Positions 21,570 through 32,684 of a stretch of 64,000 bases of DNA are shown piece by piece. The notes below the pieces were generated by a model. The model was not told the origin of the DNA and made no database searches. It worked only from the letters and a program-made list of their open reading frames with translations. Numbering within the stretch: the stretch's first letter is position 1; the number at the start of each line of letters is the position of its first letter. The DNA comes from Hydractinia symbiolongicarpus (Eukaryota; Cnidaria; Hydrozoa; Anthoathecata; Hydractiniidae): positions 17,052,001 to 17,116,000 of the forward strand of contig NC_079879.1 of assembly GCF_029227915.1 (NCBI RefSeq), in the 5' to 3' direction. The position numbers and the translations under genes were made by a program.

Positions 21570-24484
21570 GTCTGTGATATTAGAATCAAAAATCCTTTCA
21601 ATCTATTGATAGGATATTTGAACATCAATAGTTTAAGGAAAAAAATAATTGACTTAAGGGAAATCTTTGTGAAATTTGCTCCAGATTATTTTGTATTATC
21701 TGAAACAAAATTAGATAGTACTTTTCCAAATGTTCAATTTATTATTGATGATTATGAATTAAGATCTAGAAAAGATCGGGATAAAAATGGGGGTGGACTA
21801 ATTGAGTATGTAAAAAAGGGAGTGGTTTGTAAGCAAATAAGCATAGCTAACCTTACAAGTAATGAAATTATATGTTCTGAGCTAAACATCAGAAACAAAA
21901 AATGGACTATTATCACCCTTTATCGTCCACCACGTCATTCTAATCTACAAAGTTTCTTTGAAGATTTGGAGAAAATTCTAAGCAAAACACTCTCATTTTG
22001 TGATAACATCATTGTGATGGGGGACATAAACATTGATACTCATAATAAAAATGAAATAATAAATTATCATTACATAACTTCTCTTTGCGATACTTTTGAC
22101 CTAAAAAACTTAGTCAAAGACAAAACATATTTTGCAAGTGAACAAGGAATACCAATTGATGTTATTTTAACAAATAAACAAAAGTCTCTTCAAAACACTA
22201 TGGTTACTGAGACTGGACTCGGTGACCATCATCTGATGATTACAACTTTCCTAAGATCTCATCTGGTAAGACTGAAACCAAAACTAATTGTTTATAGAAG
22301 TAACAGAAAGTTTGATAAGAGAAAGTTTCTTTCTGATGTTAAGAATACACGTTTTGATTTTAATGAAAATGACCCTGCTTCAATTTACGACCACTTGACA
22401 AAAACGTTTAGTTCTATTATTGAAAAGCATCGCCCTTTAAAACAGAAACTGCTCAGGGGAAATGAAGCACCTTTTATGAATAAAGAACTTAAGCAAGCCA
22501 TTTATACCAGGTCAAGATTTAAAAATCGATACAATAAAGATCCTACTGAAGAAAACAAGATTAAATATAAAAAACAACGAAATAAGTGTGTTGGCCTCAG
22601 AAAGAAAGCCATAAAAATGTATTTTAAAAATGTTATAGATTCTGGGATTGTAGAAAATAAAACTTTTTGGAAAACTATTAAGCCGTTTATAACCAATAAA
22701 AGTGGTTTGAACAATGATAACATTATGATTATCAAAGATGGTGCTCAGATAACTAATGACAGTGAGCTTGCTGAATTATTTAATGATCACTATATAAACA
22801 TTGTAGAAAAAAGTAGTGGAACCAAGCCAATATCAATTGATTATCGAAATTCCTTAGACAAAGGGAGACTAATTAATGAGATAATTAAAACATACGAGAG
22901 TCATCCGAGTATTGTCAAAATTAAAGCCTGCCACGAAAATATATATTTTTTTAACTTTGAGGAGGTAGATGACAACACAATCAAAAAACTTTTTACTAAT
23001 TTAAACATAAATTCCTCTCCAGGTAGAGACAAAATACCCCCAAAGCTTGTGAAGTTAGCTAGTGAATATCTGATTGGCCCATTGAAAAATGCTATAAACA
23101 GCAGCATAAAATTGAATATTTTTCCCGATGGAGCCAAACGTGCAACGGTTACACCTCTTGGCAAAGGAGGCAAAGACAAACATAGCATTAGAAATTTTAG
23201 CTGTCAGTGTGTTGAATGTATTTTCAAAATTCTATGAAAACATAACGAAGGGTCAAATCATGTCCTTCATAGAATCAAAACTTTCAATATTTTTGTCAGC
23301 CTATCGGAAAAACTATAACACACAGCATGTCTTAATTCGTTTACTAGAAGAATGGAAGAAATAACTTGATATGAATTACGTGGTTGGTGCAGTCTTAATG
23401 GATCTATCAAAAGCTTTCGATTGCGTGCCACATGATTTACTAATCGCTAAACTTGAGGCATATGGATTTGAAATTAATGCCCTGAAATTTGTCTTGTCAT
23501 ACCTAACAAATAGAGAACAATCTACTCGTATAAACGGACACTACAGTCTTTTCCAAATGATTCTTTCAGGTGTGCCACAAGGATCAATCTTAGGCCCGAT
23601 AATTTTTAATATTTTTCTTAACGATATTTTTCTTTTTATACCCAGAAGTGACCTACACAACTATGCTGATGATAATACATTGTCCAGCTTTTCCAATTCA
23701 ATTCCAAACCTCATTAAAATTTTAGAAGGTGAGTCTCAGCAGGCATTAGCATGGCTACATGAAAATAAAATGATTGCTAACCCTGACAAATTTCAATCCA
23801 TTATCATCAGCAAAGATAGGATAGAAAACACAAGTAGTAAACTGATAAGAATCGGAGATAAAAACATATATTCGGAGGACACAGTCAAACTGTTAGGAGT
23901 TAAAATTGAAAATAACCTTAGATTTGATCAGCACTTAAATGAGGTTTGCAAGAAAGCATCTGCGCAACTAATTGCTTTGTATAGATTTAAAAACATACTT
24001 CCTTTTAAAGCTAAGAGTGTCTTAGCAGAAAGTTTAGTGTATTCAAACTTTAACTACTGTCCACTTATTTGGAATTTCTCATCTTCAAAATCACTTTCTA
24101 GGGTCGAAAAACTCCATAAGCGAGCCCTAAAATTTGTAGATAGCGGATATTCAGAGAGAAAAGAAAAGTACATTTCTAGCAAGAACAAAAGTAACTACAT
24201 GAAAATTATGCGAATAATGTATAGAGATTTTTAAATCTCTTAATAATTTAAATCCGCCATTTATGTTAGACATCTTTCAACGCAACGAAACAAACACGCC
24301 AGTACGAAGTCAATATGTAAATAATCTTAAAACATTGAACTTGAAAAATGTCTTCGCTCATTGGGGCCTAAAATTTGGAATACTTTACCTTCCGAATTGA
24401 AAAGTTGTAACAGCCTTAAAAAATTTAAAACGAAACTAAAGGAGTATGATTTCAGTCACTCGGTCTATTTAAATAATTTTTCAT
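21570..24484 (+). pseudogene. LINE ORF2: endonuclease and reverse transcriptase
   Basis: The endonuclease begins at about 21606 (GYLNINSLRKK), with LSETKLD, GGGLIEYV, ITLYRPP, MGDINID and LGDHHLM blocks of EEP-type nucleases. The reverse transcriptase shows NSSPGRDKIPPKLVK, FDCVPHDLL, SGVPQGSILGP and the catalytic YADDN (23660-23675). The tail has WNTLPSELKSC (frame change at about 24230) and ends near 24484. One frameshift (about 23150-23230), one TAA (23362) and one frameshift near 24230 break it. All catalytic residues I can identify are retained. Confidence 0.8.
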
Positions 24485-24599
24485 AATTTTTTTACATTTT
24501 TCATAAAACTTTAAACAAATTTTTGTCGGATTTGATTAGTTTCCTGTATATTTATAAATATGTATTTATTAATTTTTTTTATATCAGGAAGCTATATGT

Positions 24600-24800
24600 A
24601 CATAGTTATTTCTCCGACGTTAAATAAATTGAGAAAGAAAGCTAAGCTACCATTTTGTGTGACGGACAGACGTATACGGGTATTATAATATAGACTAGTC
24701 GATAAGGCTCGTGGAGAAATCCACTTAGGCAAAAGGCCAATGAAAAGAATAGGTTGCTTTATATGTTTTGCTGACGTCAGCAGTGCATATACAAACAAAA
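24600..24800 (-). repeat. Reverse copy of the 45.5-49.2 kb repeat monomer
   Basis: Contains GACGGACAGACGTAT, ATATAGACTAGTCGATAAGG, CTCGTGGAGAAATCCACTTA and CTGACGTCAGCAG. These are the reverse complements of boxes in the 740-bp tandem array, including the TGACGTCA palindrome. Confidence 0.6.
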
Positions 24801-24879
24801 ATGTTCTGAAAATCTTACACAAAATAAAAAAAGAACAGCTTGCAAGGTGCAAAATCTAGTTGATAAAAAGTTACAACAA

Positions 24880-24960
24880 CGACACTCACAACACCAACAC
24901 TCACAACACCAATACTCACAACACCAATACTCACAAAACCGACAGTGAGAACACTGAGAG
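24880..24960 (+). repeat. 15-bp minisatellite (ACTCACAACACCAAT)
   Basis: Four to five near-identical units of ACTCACAACACCAAC or ACTCACAACACCAAT decay into ACAGTGAGAACACTGAGAG. It sits in a chance 109-codon open frame with Asn/Thr/His low complexity that I do not call a gene. Confidence 0.8.
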
Positions 24961-25089
24961 GTACAACATCGACAGTCACAGCACGGATAATAACAATGTC
25001 AGAAATAACGCATCTCAAATATATGTACATCTTATAAGTGATTATTTTGAAAACCCTCAGTATTTTATTCTGAAATGTGAAAAAGGAGG

Positions 25090-25700
25090 CCTGCAAGACT
25101 TAGCACAAATCAACAAAAATAATTTCTTTGCACATTTTAAATATTGTCTTTCCCTTAAAAGCTTATACAAAAATATGAAAAAGCCATAGTTAGGAAAACA
25201 TCAAATTTAAATCTAGAAAAATCAGTCACTTCGGTTGCATACCATCCTCTCCCACAAAAATTTACAGAAATTTAAAAATCAACGAGTTACACAAAAAAAT
25301 CTTTTTTAGTATGATGATCCGTATTGCCCTTTACCAACAATTTTAAACCTAAATGTCAAAAAATCAATGAGCAAAGAATAACTTGAATCAACAAAGATCA
25401 TTATTTTGGAAACATTGTATACGGTCGGTTCGTAAACAAAAGTTTACACAAAATGTAAAACAGATCGGTTTTTGAGAAACACGTCTAAATCAACAAAAAT
25501 AAGTTCATTCAGCATGTCGTGTATTGCCATTTCCCAATAATCTTGCACAAAAAGGTTATGAAACACATCAAACTTTAGAAATATCAATCATTTCAGTGCA
25601 TTCAGTCCTCGCCCATTAGATTACAAAATATAAAACACAAAAAACAGTTTTTCAGTGAGAGCATTAAGTAATTTTTTTATCATCAGAAACATTTATCCTA
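25090..25700 (+). repeat. Ancient degenerate tandem repeat
   Basis: Words such as AATCAACAAAAATAA, TATTGCC or TATTGTC, AAACATCAAA and ATCAGTCACTTCGG or ATCAATCATTTCAG recur at irregular intervals. This suggests three to four strongly diverged units. No gene. Confidence 0.35.
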
Positions 25701-25841
25701 GAAGCACACACGGATTCGAAGGCTGTCGGAGACACGCCGGCTCCTCGGTGCAGCAAGCCTGACGATTTAACCATGTTTCGGATTGTTTAAACTGTGTCCA
25801 AGTGTAATTTTTTCGTCAGGCTCAAAGCCTTACAAAACAAC

Positions 25842-26415
25842 ATGGATATTAAGCAATGCACGCAATGTAAAGTCAGGTTCTGGAATGGGCAGCCGACTAA
25901 GACATGCATCAAGTGCTTGGATGTTGACAAGGCGTTAAGAGAACGAAGCAAATGACGCATGGTAAGTGAAAATCCCAGCGCAAAGCCTTTGGAGGTGGCC
26001 ATAGCTGTCCTTGCGGAAAGCAAACGCGTAGCTGTAGGGAGAATGGCGGTGGTGCTTTTTTCTCCTGTGGTAAACGAAAAACGCTATACCCTAAGCCTAG
26101 AGAATCATCCTTGTGTCCTTTTGGTATGATAAAATATCGATGCCGTATTTGTAATCCCTTAAGCATTGCAAGGAGCTTTCTTCTTAAGAGTACCTTAGAT
26201 GCAATATTGACACGCTTCGAGGTCATATAAAAGAGCACTTCGTCAAAGGGATGTTTTGGAACAATCAAGGCGAGGCTCAAAAGACTCCTGTTATGTACCG
26301 AGAAAATGGTAAAGAACCATCACTTGAAGTGGCCAGAAGGCTGTACTATACAAATACTCAGCCTATGTGGGCATGTCAGAATATGTCGAAGTGTAACCGT
26401 TATATTACAAAATAA
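25842..26415 (+). pseudogene. Cys-rich HNH nuclease remnant (copy A)
   Basis: It starts MDIKQCTQCKVRFWNGQPTK followed by TCIKCLD, the same paired CxxC module that opens the copy B protein at 33710. After a TGA and frameshifts, Cys-rich pieces follow, and the C-terminal part RRLYYTNTQPMWACQNMSKC matches the end of the B and C HNH domains. The H-I-D-H catalytic core present in B is replaced, so this copy is inactive. Confidence 0.65.
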
Positions 26416-26445
26416 TCATACAAAGAGTTTTTTTTAAGTATAGTA

Positions 26446-26687
26446 AATGACAATTGTTTCGCCGTATGGCAAGAAGATAATCGATGTGTTCACGAAACTT
26501 TGATCGACCTGCGGCCTAATTTTAGATATGCCCTAGCAAGGAAGAAGATTTTGGGGATGACAAGACCCTCTGCAAAATTAGACATGGACGTTGTTTTGAA
26601 AATGACTTTGCCGCAGGTAGAGCAACTCGGAGAATGGCTGTGAAGAAGGAGTGGATTTCAGCAAGCGTTGTGCCTAAAAAGCCGTAG
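26446..26687 (+). pseudogene. Small element protein remnant (copy A homologue of 58310-58561)
   Basis: Reads ETLIDLRPNFRYALARKKIL then GMTRPSAKLDMDVVLKM. After one frameshift it reads FAAGRATRRMAVKKEWISAS. It aligns block by block with the 83-residue copy C protein (ETVVDL...RPSRKMDTEDVLKM...FAAGRASRKMA). Function unknown; a short hydrophobic segment suggests membrane association. Confidence 0.6.
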
Positions 26688-26689
26688 GT

Positions 26690-27363
26690 GTTACATGCAT
26701 GGTTTTGGTCAGTCTTTATGGTTTACCAAAATTAATAGTCGTAATACAACAAACAATATGACAAGCAATACGAAATTTTCTCCAGTTGGAATAATAGACG
26801 CTGCAAAATCTACGTGCGCGGGAAGGATACTTCTGGATTGCGGAATGTTGACGATCACACCTTTTCCACGGCTAGGAAAAGCTGTGAAGGTACCAAGATG
26901 TCTCTCTTGCTAAGAGACACTGCCGGGCATGACATGTACGTGAAGAACGTGTTTCCGGTCCTCGACGGGTGAGATAAGGAGGCGTACAAACGCAGCATGA
27001 CAATTGTTAAGGGCTCTTGCTGAAGTATCTCTCGTGCAAAATAGATTACGTTCCCGCCGACTGCATGACTTGAGCGAGAGTGGTTACCACAAAAAAATCT
27101 CCGGGCTTGAAAAGGGAAAGTCTGTAATAGAATATGTCTGCGAATGTGATCCAATTCAGCACGAGGAGGGATGGGGGCGTCGAGGTTGCAAGTTTCAGGA
27201 GGCTGCTGAAAGGCATTTTTTGCGAGCGAGAAACGAATGTCTCTGAGAGCTGAAATTCTCCATCCCCATGCAGGCGGCGGCGCAGGTGATTCTCATACTG
27301 CGCAACAACTCATCAGCACCTGTAGAGTCCCACAGAGTGCGTGAACGAAAGGTCTTTGAATAA
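26690..27363 (+). pseudogene. Unrecognised gene remnant of copy A
   Basis: Between recognised element genes, three frames keep protein-like pieces: a segment around 26780-26960 containing LLRDTAGHDMYVKNVFPVLDG, a piece near 27010-27060, and a C-terminal AAAQVILILRNNSSAPVES ending in TAA at 27361-27363. The stop overlaps the next start (TAAATGA). I find no counterpart in copies B or C and do not recognise the family. Confidence 0.35.
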
Positions 27364-27755
27364 ATGACTACCACCGGAGTTATCATCGCAGGAGCAGCAA
27401 TCAGTGCACTTTCTGGCACCAATTTTCTATTCAGTAAACTTTCGGGGAACGGTGAGGAAGAACGCAAAAGGCACAACAAAGCCGTTCAAAAACTACAGAC
27501 TGCTCAAGCACAGTTGACCAAGGATGGTCAAGCGAAGCTTGACCGATTCTCTGAAAAACGTACACAGCGCTCAAGGCAGGCGCAGATCTCGCCGACTTGG
27601 AGGAGAGAATGAGAAAGTACTTCATTCATCCTTGAAAAGGCTCCAAAGCTCTCCGTCTTCCACGTTTCTTCTGAGGATTAGAAGAACGATGAACACACGT
27701 TCATTACAGCGTCCCTAGCCTTGTTACGGTACGCCGTCTACAAGCACAGCTGAGC
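27364..27755 (+). pseudogene. Small membrane protein with helical middle (copy A)
   Basis: Begins MTTTGVIIAGAAISALSGTN, then FLFSKLSGNGEEERKRH and a long charged helix. One frameshift near 27577 leads to EERMRKYFIHPEKAPKLS and a C-terminal hydrophobic end. It is homologous to the copy B (36841-37232) and C (61893-62291) proteins but lies on the + strand. A hydrophobic N-terminus, an amphipathic helix and a hydrophobic C-terminus suggest a virion or membrane protein; that is inference. Confidence 0.6.
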
Positions 27756-27845
27756 ATAACGTGTTACAAAAACACATTGTTTTGTCATGAAATAGAGACA
27801 TAAAAAAGTGCAAACGGCATCTGTCCAAGAAGCATAAAAGCCAGA

Positions 27846-28080
27846 GCATCTCTGGACTGGATAAAAGTCATCAAGATGCGGCCCTTAAAGATCGACTACC
27901 CTCAATTCAACGTAAAAGCCGAATGAAATGCATCAATTCGATCTGCTCTATATGCCACACGACAAAGTATACGGCAACACGTACAAATATATCCTGACAA
28001 GAATCGATGTACTGGTCATTTTTGTTATTTACAAGGAGTCAAAAAAGCCTCGACATATCGATGTGGAACATCCCTTTGAA
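27846..28080 (+). pseudogene. rve integrase fragment (copy A)
   Basis: Contains YPQFNVKAE, then a frameshift, then PNEMHQFDLLYMPHDKVYGN and TYKYILTRIDV. This is the start of the integrase catalytic core with the first catalytic Asp (ID-V), matching the integrases of copies B and C. The second Asp and the Glu are missing, so the gene is truncated. Confidence 0.65.
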
Positions 28081-28089
28081 AATCTTCTT

Positions 28090-29197
28090 CGTGTAAACTA
28101 GTTGTGGTGAAATTTGTGCGTGTCAAGGACATCTTCCTTGACGCGACACCAGGCATGTATGGATCATATAGTGGTTATGTTCGCCAGCTCGTAAGGAGCA
28201 TTCTTATCCACTACGCAGAGGACAGTGTCTATGGGGATTCGATGTGGAACATATTCTTGTTGCAAGTGTTCTATTTCCTTATCCTTCTCATCAAGCTCTT
28301 GGTGCAACTCTGCATTCTTCTCTTTCTAAATTTAAAGCTCATCTTCCAGTATACCAATCGCTGTGTCAATTTTTTAATGCCTTCGCGCTGCTCATTTTGC
28401 ACCATCCAGTGTTACAAATAGATTGTGAGGGTTAGCATGCTTCGGGCGCTGCAAGGGTTGGTTTAAATCCAAACTATTGAGCTCACGCCGGGGCATTGTT
28501 TGCTCGTCTCTTTATATTGTCGCAATATCACGGATTCCCAAAAATCTCCCGAGATCTGGACGTTTAAATCGAGGTTGAGGTCAAGTGTTGATTGTACAAG
28601 ATCTCGACAATTTCGGCAAGTACGGCATTGAACAGGGTAAGTTGAGAAGACATCTTTTGGCATATTTTAGGAGTCCAATGGACAAATCTGTACGACTGCA
28701 AGACTTACTTAGCAAGCTCTTAGAGGTGCTGGTATGTGTAGTTCTGACCAAGCCAAAAATGTCTTGGATGATCAGAATTTAATACATCCACTCTCTCGAA
28801 GCCAACAGTAGTAAAAGATGGCATTCGGAGTCTCTGCAAGTATCACAATGTAACCATTGGGGTAGTCAACAAACGTCTTTCGAATCTTTTTCGGCACATA
28901 ACCTTGCTGGCAACTGATAGTAACATACGGGTAGGCGCTGCCGTTTTTTTTCTGGATTATTATCATACCGTTGTCTTTTTGAGGTTTTTCAAAGCCAGTC
29001 ACGGTGCGTCGTCGTAGAAACGCGACCTGATTTTGGAGAGTCGCAGACCCTGCACACCTTGCAAGGAAACAATGAAGCCCAGATTTTGTCAGTGAAATCG
29101 TGTTTGACTGGGTGTAGACAGATTTGTCTACACATTGGAGGTCATCGATATCGTCACTTAGCCGCATTTTGTACTTATAGACTACAGCTCTCCACAT
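28090..29197 (-). pseudogene. BRO/MSV199-like protein with coiled coil (copy A)
   Basis: The open part (28772-29197) has ISLTKSGLHCFLARC, resembling the Lx-x-x-GL-x-x-L-x-x-x-S/C signature of BRO-N/MSV199 domains. It is followed by YPYVTISCQQGY and DYPNGYIVILAETPNAI, which resemble the C-terminal domain paired with MSV199 in insect large DNA viruses. Lower down (28440-28280) a separated coiled-coil piece reads ELHQELDEKDKEIEHLQQEY. The two parts look like one broken and partly duplicated gene. Copies B and C show no counterpart. The assignment is by pattern only. Confidence 0.4.
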
Positions 29198-29300
29198 ACC
29201 CTGACGTAGAGGGATCGGACTTGCTGCCTTAGAAATGGTTCACGATTGCAAGAGGCATCTTTTCTCTGCGGAAAAATCCATCTGGTATTTTACACGCCGA

Positions 29301-29835
29301 TCACTGGAAAATTTTATAGTCCCCTAGGTGCTTCAGTCGTACATACAAACAAGCATGTTTCGACTTAGTTAGCTGAGTCTTGATGGGCTCCCAGTCATTG
29401 ATAATGTTGGTTTCGTCATCGATAAGTTTCATGTCCTGTCTCCCATGAGAGTAGCAGAGGAAGAGCTGCTTTTTCTGCTTTCGGAGGTTCTTGGACAATA
29501 CTGTATAAGACTGTGTAAACAACCATAAACTATTCTTTCTGTGCCTCCCTCAAGTGGCTAGTTCAAGCAGATACTGTCTTCCCTTGTCGAGGTTATCGTG
29601 CACAATCATGTCGTGGACGATAAAAAGTGTCTCTTTACCACCCAGTAAACTCGAGAGTTTATCGATCCAGTCAAAAAGTTGATCTTTGGGATTTATGAGG
29701 AAGACGTAGTTATCCTTCCAAAGAGAGGTAAATAGAGTTTGTAATCGTTTTCGAAAAGGCCCAGCATGCGCTTGATATTTTCACACGAGGTAGGGCCGCT
29801 AAATGGCTGTATGAGTGTCTGTCACAACATCTAGG
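29301..29835 (-). pseudogene. FtsK/HerA-type packaging ATPase remnant (copy A)
   Basis: Homologous to the ATPases at 35098-35697 and 59106-59684. Visible parts are a damaged Walker A (GPTSCENI instead of GPTSCGKT), DNYVFLINPKDQLFDWIDKL, LFIVHDM at Walker B and the C-terminal KSKHACLYVRLKHL. One frameshift before Walker A and one stop in the middle, plus the loss of the Lys-Thr pair, make it inactive. Confidence 0.7.
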
Positions 29836-29879
29836 GTCAGAATGTTCACCCACCCAATACACTTTCCCGTGCAAGCTGG

Positions 29880-31033
29880 CTAATATTCAGCCGGGCATCG
29901 GAAAGGAGGTAGACATAAAAGCGGATATTACCGGTATCACCAGCCTAGTGATGTACAGGCTAATGCCGTCCGACATTATCTGCAGGAAGCTTTTGCTATC
30001 GTGGAGTATATGGTTCGTCTACAGAAGTCTACAAAATGCACATATATCTTGGTCATAAATTGCCCGATCATTACCAAAGAAATTAACAATTTGCTCAAAA
30101 TGATAATTTGGGACTATGTCGTGTGAGTAAAGTTTATTGGGCTTGCCTTTGACAGTGATTTTTCTTTGACAAAGACTTTTTCGATGTTGGGACTGCAGAA
30201 GACTTCGCTTACTCCACTGTTCGCTTTAATCTTGGCAGGGTCTACGTACAGTAAAAGGATACCTTTCAAGCACTTGGCCGGGGTATCCAGCTGCAGATTA
30301 TAACTCATACATTTCTTCTTCAAGATAAGAACATTGCTATGGAGTGCTCTTTCGAAAGTTAGTGCTAAGCTACTATACCGTGATACAACAACACTTGCAA
30401 GGCCTTCGTAGTTTACTTTGTCAAACTTGAGTGCAATATTAGTTATCTATTGTCAGCAGGCTTTGCTGCAGTAGATCACCTGTACCCTCATCGTTGATCA
30501 CGTCTAAATACGCTGCAAAATGGAAAACAAACTTAAGGCGATCATGTAGTCCTGGTTGGTAAAAAGGCAGATCCCTGGTGAGCACAAACATTTTCCACTT
30601 TCACCTGGAGCGCTCTTATATTATCATTGGGATTTATACCCTCGAGTATAAGGTTATTTTCGCGTTCGAACTTGGGCAGCCACAAGTCCCTGAATTCAGC
30701 AAGCGCATTATAATCGTCGATGCTGTGGACGTTGTTACCGTTCAAGGTGATACAGAGATTCTGTACTCTTCCCGATGTTGCTATACTCTTCCTGATGTTG
30801 CTTACGATTGTACGTCGGGTATTTGTACCAATCAGCTCAAGATCGAAAAGGAGCTTAAGACTCCCTCGTAGGTGACATTGTTCTGATCCATGTTAAGCTC
30901 GTCCACGTACAGTCGTACAGTCTTCGTACTGATTAATCGTGCGTGGTACGTGGGACACCTTCATGCACGTCTTCTTCGCTTTTATTCCCATAATCGTTGT
31001 ATTCTCTTGATATGGAGTAAGCTTTCCAAACAT
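29880..31033 (-). pseudogene. Candidate major capsid protein remnant (copy A)
   Basis: Pieces match the copy C capsid candidate in order: a start near 31033, CMKVSHVPRTINQYED, LKLLFDL, the NGNNVHSIDDYNALAEFRDL block (30745-30690), ILEGINPNDNIRALQV, then CMSYNLQLDTPAKCLKGILL (30323) and GVSEVFCSPNIEKV. Several frameshifts and stops separate them. The gene lies next to the ATPase on the same strand, which supports a morphogenesis module. Confidence 0.55.
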
Positions 31034-31089
31034 ACTTGTCAGCTCATTTAGGGAAAAGTGGTTGTAAAAAGTTGGAGCTCGTAAAAGCT

Positions 31090-31460
31090 AGTTCTTTTCT
31101 TCCTTACTCCATATATATAAATAAGTATATCTGCTGGCTCAGTAAAGTAAAAAATTAAAAAAAAAACTGCTTCTGTGTCTGAAGGCCAATAATTTCAGGA
31201 AATAATAAAGAAACTTCGTATAAATAACACACTTACTGAAAATTTATCTGCTTGAACGGATAAAAAAGGGCTATGCCACCTTAACTGGTATATGTGTTTT
31301 TCACTTTTATTTTTACTTTTATTTTTCACCGACCAGTGAACCTGTAACGTGATCCACAGACCAAATTCATTTTCGAAAAAAAATTGCATCTAGTATTTTT
31401 TTTCATCCAGAACAGCAATCTCGACCTTGATCATTTTTCAAAGTTTCATGTCATGTTTCC
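31090..31460. other. Non-coding, nothing recognised
   Basis: AT-rich sequence between copy A and an integrase scrap. No terminal inverted repeat of copy A could be identified here. Confidence 0.4.
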
Positions 31461-31464
31461 ACTT

Positions 31465-31600
31465 GTACGTAAAGCAGCACCATGAAACTTCAGAAAGGTT
31501 TGTGGATAGGTTTCTAGCTGTCTTTGGATTACCAAAAATTATCCATTCAGTCAATGGCAAATAGTTTGTAAATGGTGTGATAAATCGTGCTGCTGCATTA
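31465..31600 (+). pseudogene. Retrotransposon-type integrase scrap
   Basis: The + strand reads VKQHHETSERFVDRFLAVFG then LPKIIHSVNGK, a stop, and FVNGVI. This resembles the second catalytic block of Ty3/gypsy- or Ginger-type integrases (FG-x-P-x-x-I-x-S-D-N-G-x-x-F). The catalytic Asp is Val, so it is dead. It differs clearly from the Polinton-like integrases in this window. Confidence 0.45.
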
Positions 31601-31754
31601 TGACAGAGAAAAACCACGTTCGTACAAGCTTTATGGATTCTGATTGTAATTTTGTTCACAATTTTTTTCTTACTTTTTTAGTGTTCACGAATAAAATGTG
31701 TTACTGGCATAATTTATCTTACTTTTATGCGTTTAACACTTTTCCCGTATTAAA

Positions 31755-31905
31755 GAGTCCCGACAATATAGTGCAAGCGTTTATCACCGTGTTGTATTGT
31801 GTAGAAGAGCCACGACAGTATGGGACAAGCTATTATGACCGTCCCTATTGTCCAAAGAACCCACGACAATATGGACCAGCGCCCGATAATATTAGGCGGA
31901 ACAGT
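31755..31905 (+). repeat. About 52-bp direct repeat, 2.5 units
   Basis: CCCGACAATATAG, GCCACGACAGTATGG and CCCACGACAATATGG head successive units that share a CTATTATGACCGT or TTATCACCGTG box. It falls inside a chance 118-codon frame. Confidence 0.5.
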
Positions 31906-31959
31906 TTTTACGGCAACATGGCACAGTCAAACAAAATGGGTCGGAACACTAGCTAGCTA

Positions 31960-32680
31960 GCTATAAATAATATTTAACTACTTTTGATTATGTATTTATC
32001 TTTTCTATCACAACGTATTAAGACTTCTTTCAAAAAGTTAACGTTGTTACTTCTATACATAGCTACCCGTTTCGTGATATTTCTGAAAGTATTATTAAAA
32101 CCTAACTTCTCAACAAAGATGTTAAAAAAATTGAAAGCAAGGCATGTTCTGAATCATCTCTGAATAAAGGTTTTACTACGAATTTACTCATAGCGTGGCG
32201 CTGGATGATTACTGAATTTTGCCGAGTGTCATGCTATGAGATATCTCATTCAGGTTTTCTCGTATGTTGGCATTGGGCACCAATGAATACTGACCGACCA
32301 CTTCACTACGAGATATCTCGTACCTTCTGGTAAACCCTCAGTCTTTGAAAAAAATTCTATTTGAATTATTGTCGAACGTATTTTCAAACTTTGCTTTGCA
32401 CTATTTTTTTAAACGTATTTTCGAGTATCGCATTTAAATTCGAGCTGGATAACATCGTAAGACATTAATTGTGTCTTACGGTGTAATGGCTTCCCAATCA
32501 GTATAAAACTTTGCAATAGCTGAGTTAAAAGAAGAAGAAATTAAGAAGATAACAAAATCTGTCATTAGTCTTACAAATCAAAATATATACTACCTTTTAC
32601 ACACAGGAAAAGTGGCCAACAAGTAATGTCTTACGATGAAATCCTGAGCCTAATCAACTACTTAATTTTTCTTTTGATGA
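31960..32680. other. Possible 5' flank of the piggyBac remnant
   Basis: Contains two GAGATATCTC words (32238-32247 and 32310-32319) and otherwise no coding signal. Terminal repeats of the piggyBac element were not identified. Confidence 0.35.
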
Positions 32681-32684
32681 AAAT

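Larger units (their letters stand above)
20456..24545 (+). mobile_element. Nearly full-length CR1-type LINE (SGNH-esterase ORF1, EN-RT ORF2)
   Basis: Two consecutive + strand reading frames: ORF1 (20456-21545) with a coiled-coil start and an SGNH hydrolase domain, and ORF2 (21570-24484) with an apurinic-like endonuclease and a reverse transcriptase. This layout is known from CR1-group non-LTR retrotransposons. The 3' UTR ends in a T-rich tract near 24545. Only a few frameshifts and one stop interrupt it, so insertion is relatively young compared with the LINE at 49.5-51.3 kb. Confidence 0.8.
25842..31033. mobile_element. Polinton-like element, copy A (degraded and rearranged)
   Basis: Contains homologues of the HNH protein, the small protein, the membrane protein and the integrase on +, and of an MSV199-like protein, the packaging ATPase and the capsid candidate on -. 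In copies B and C the membrane protein and integrase are on the same strand as the capsid gene, so A is a different lineage or is internally inverted. No gene is intact. Element ends were not identified. Confidence 0.7.

Noticed and set aside
24860-25189. 109-codon Asn/Thr/His-rich frame
   Set aside because: Built on the 15-bp minisatellite and the degenerate repeat that follows it.
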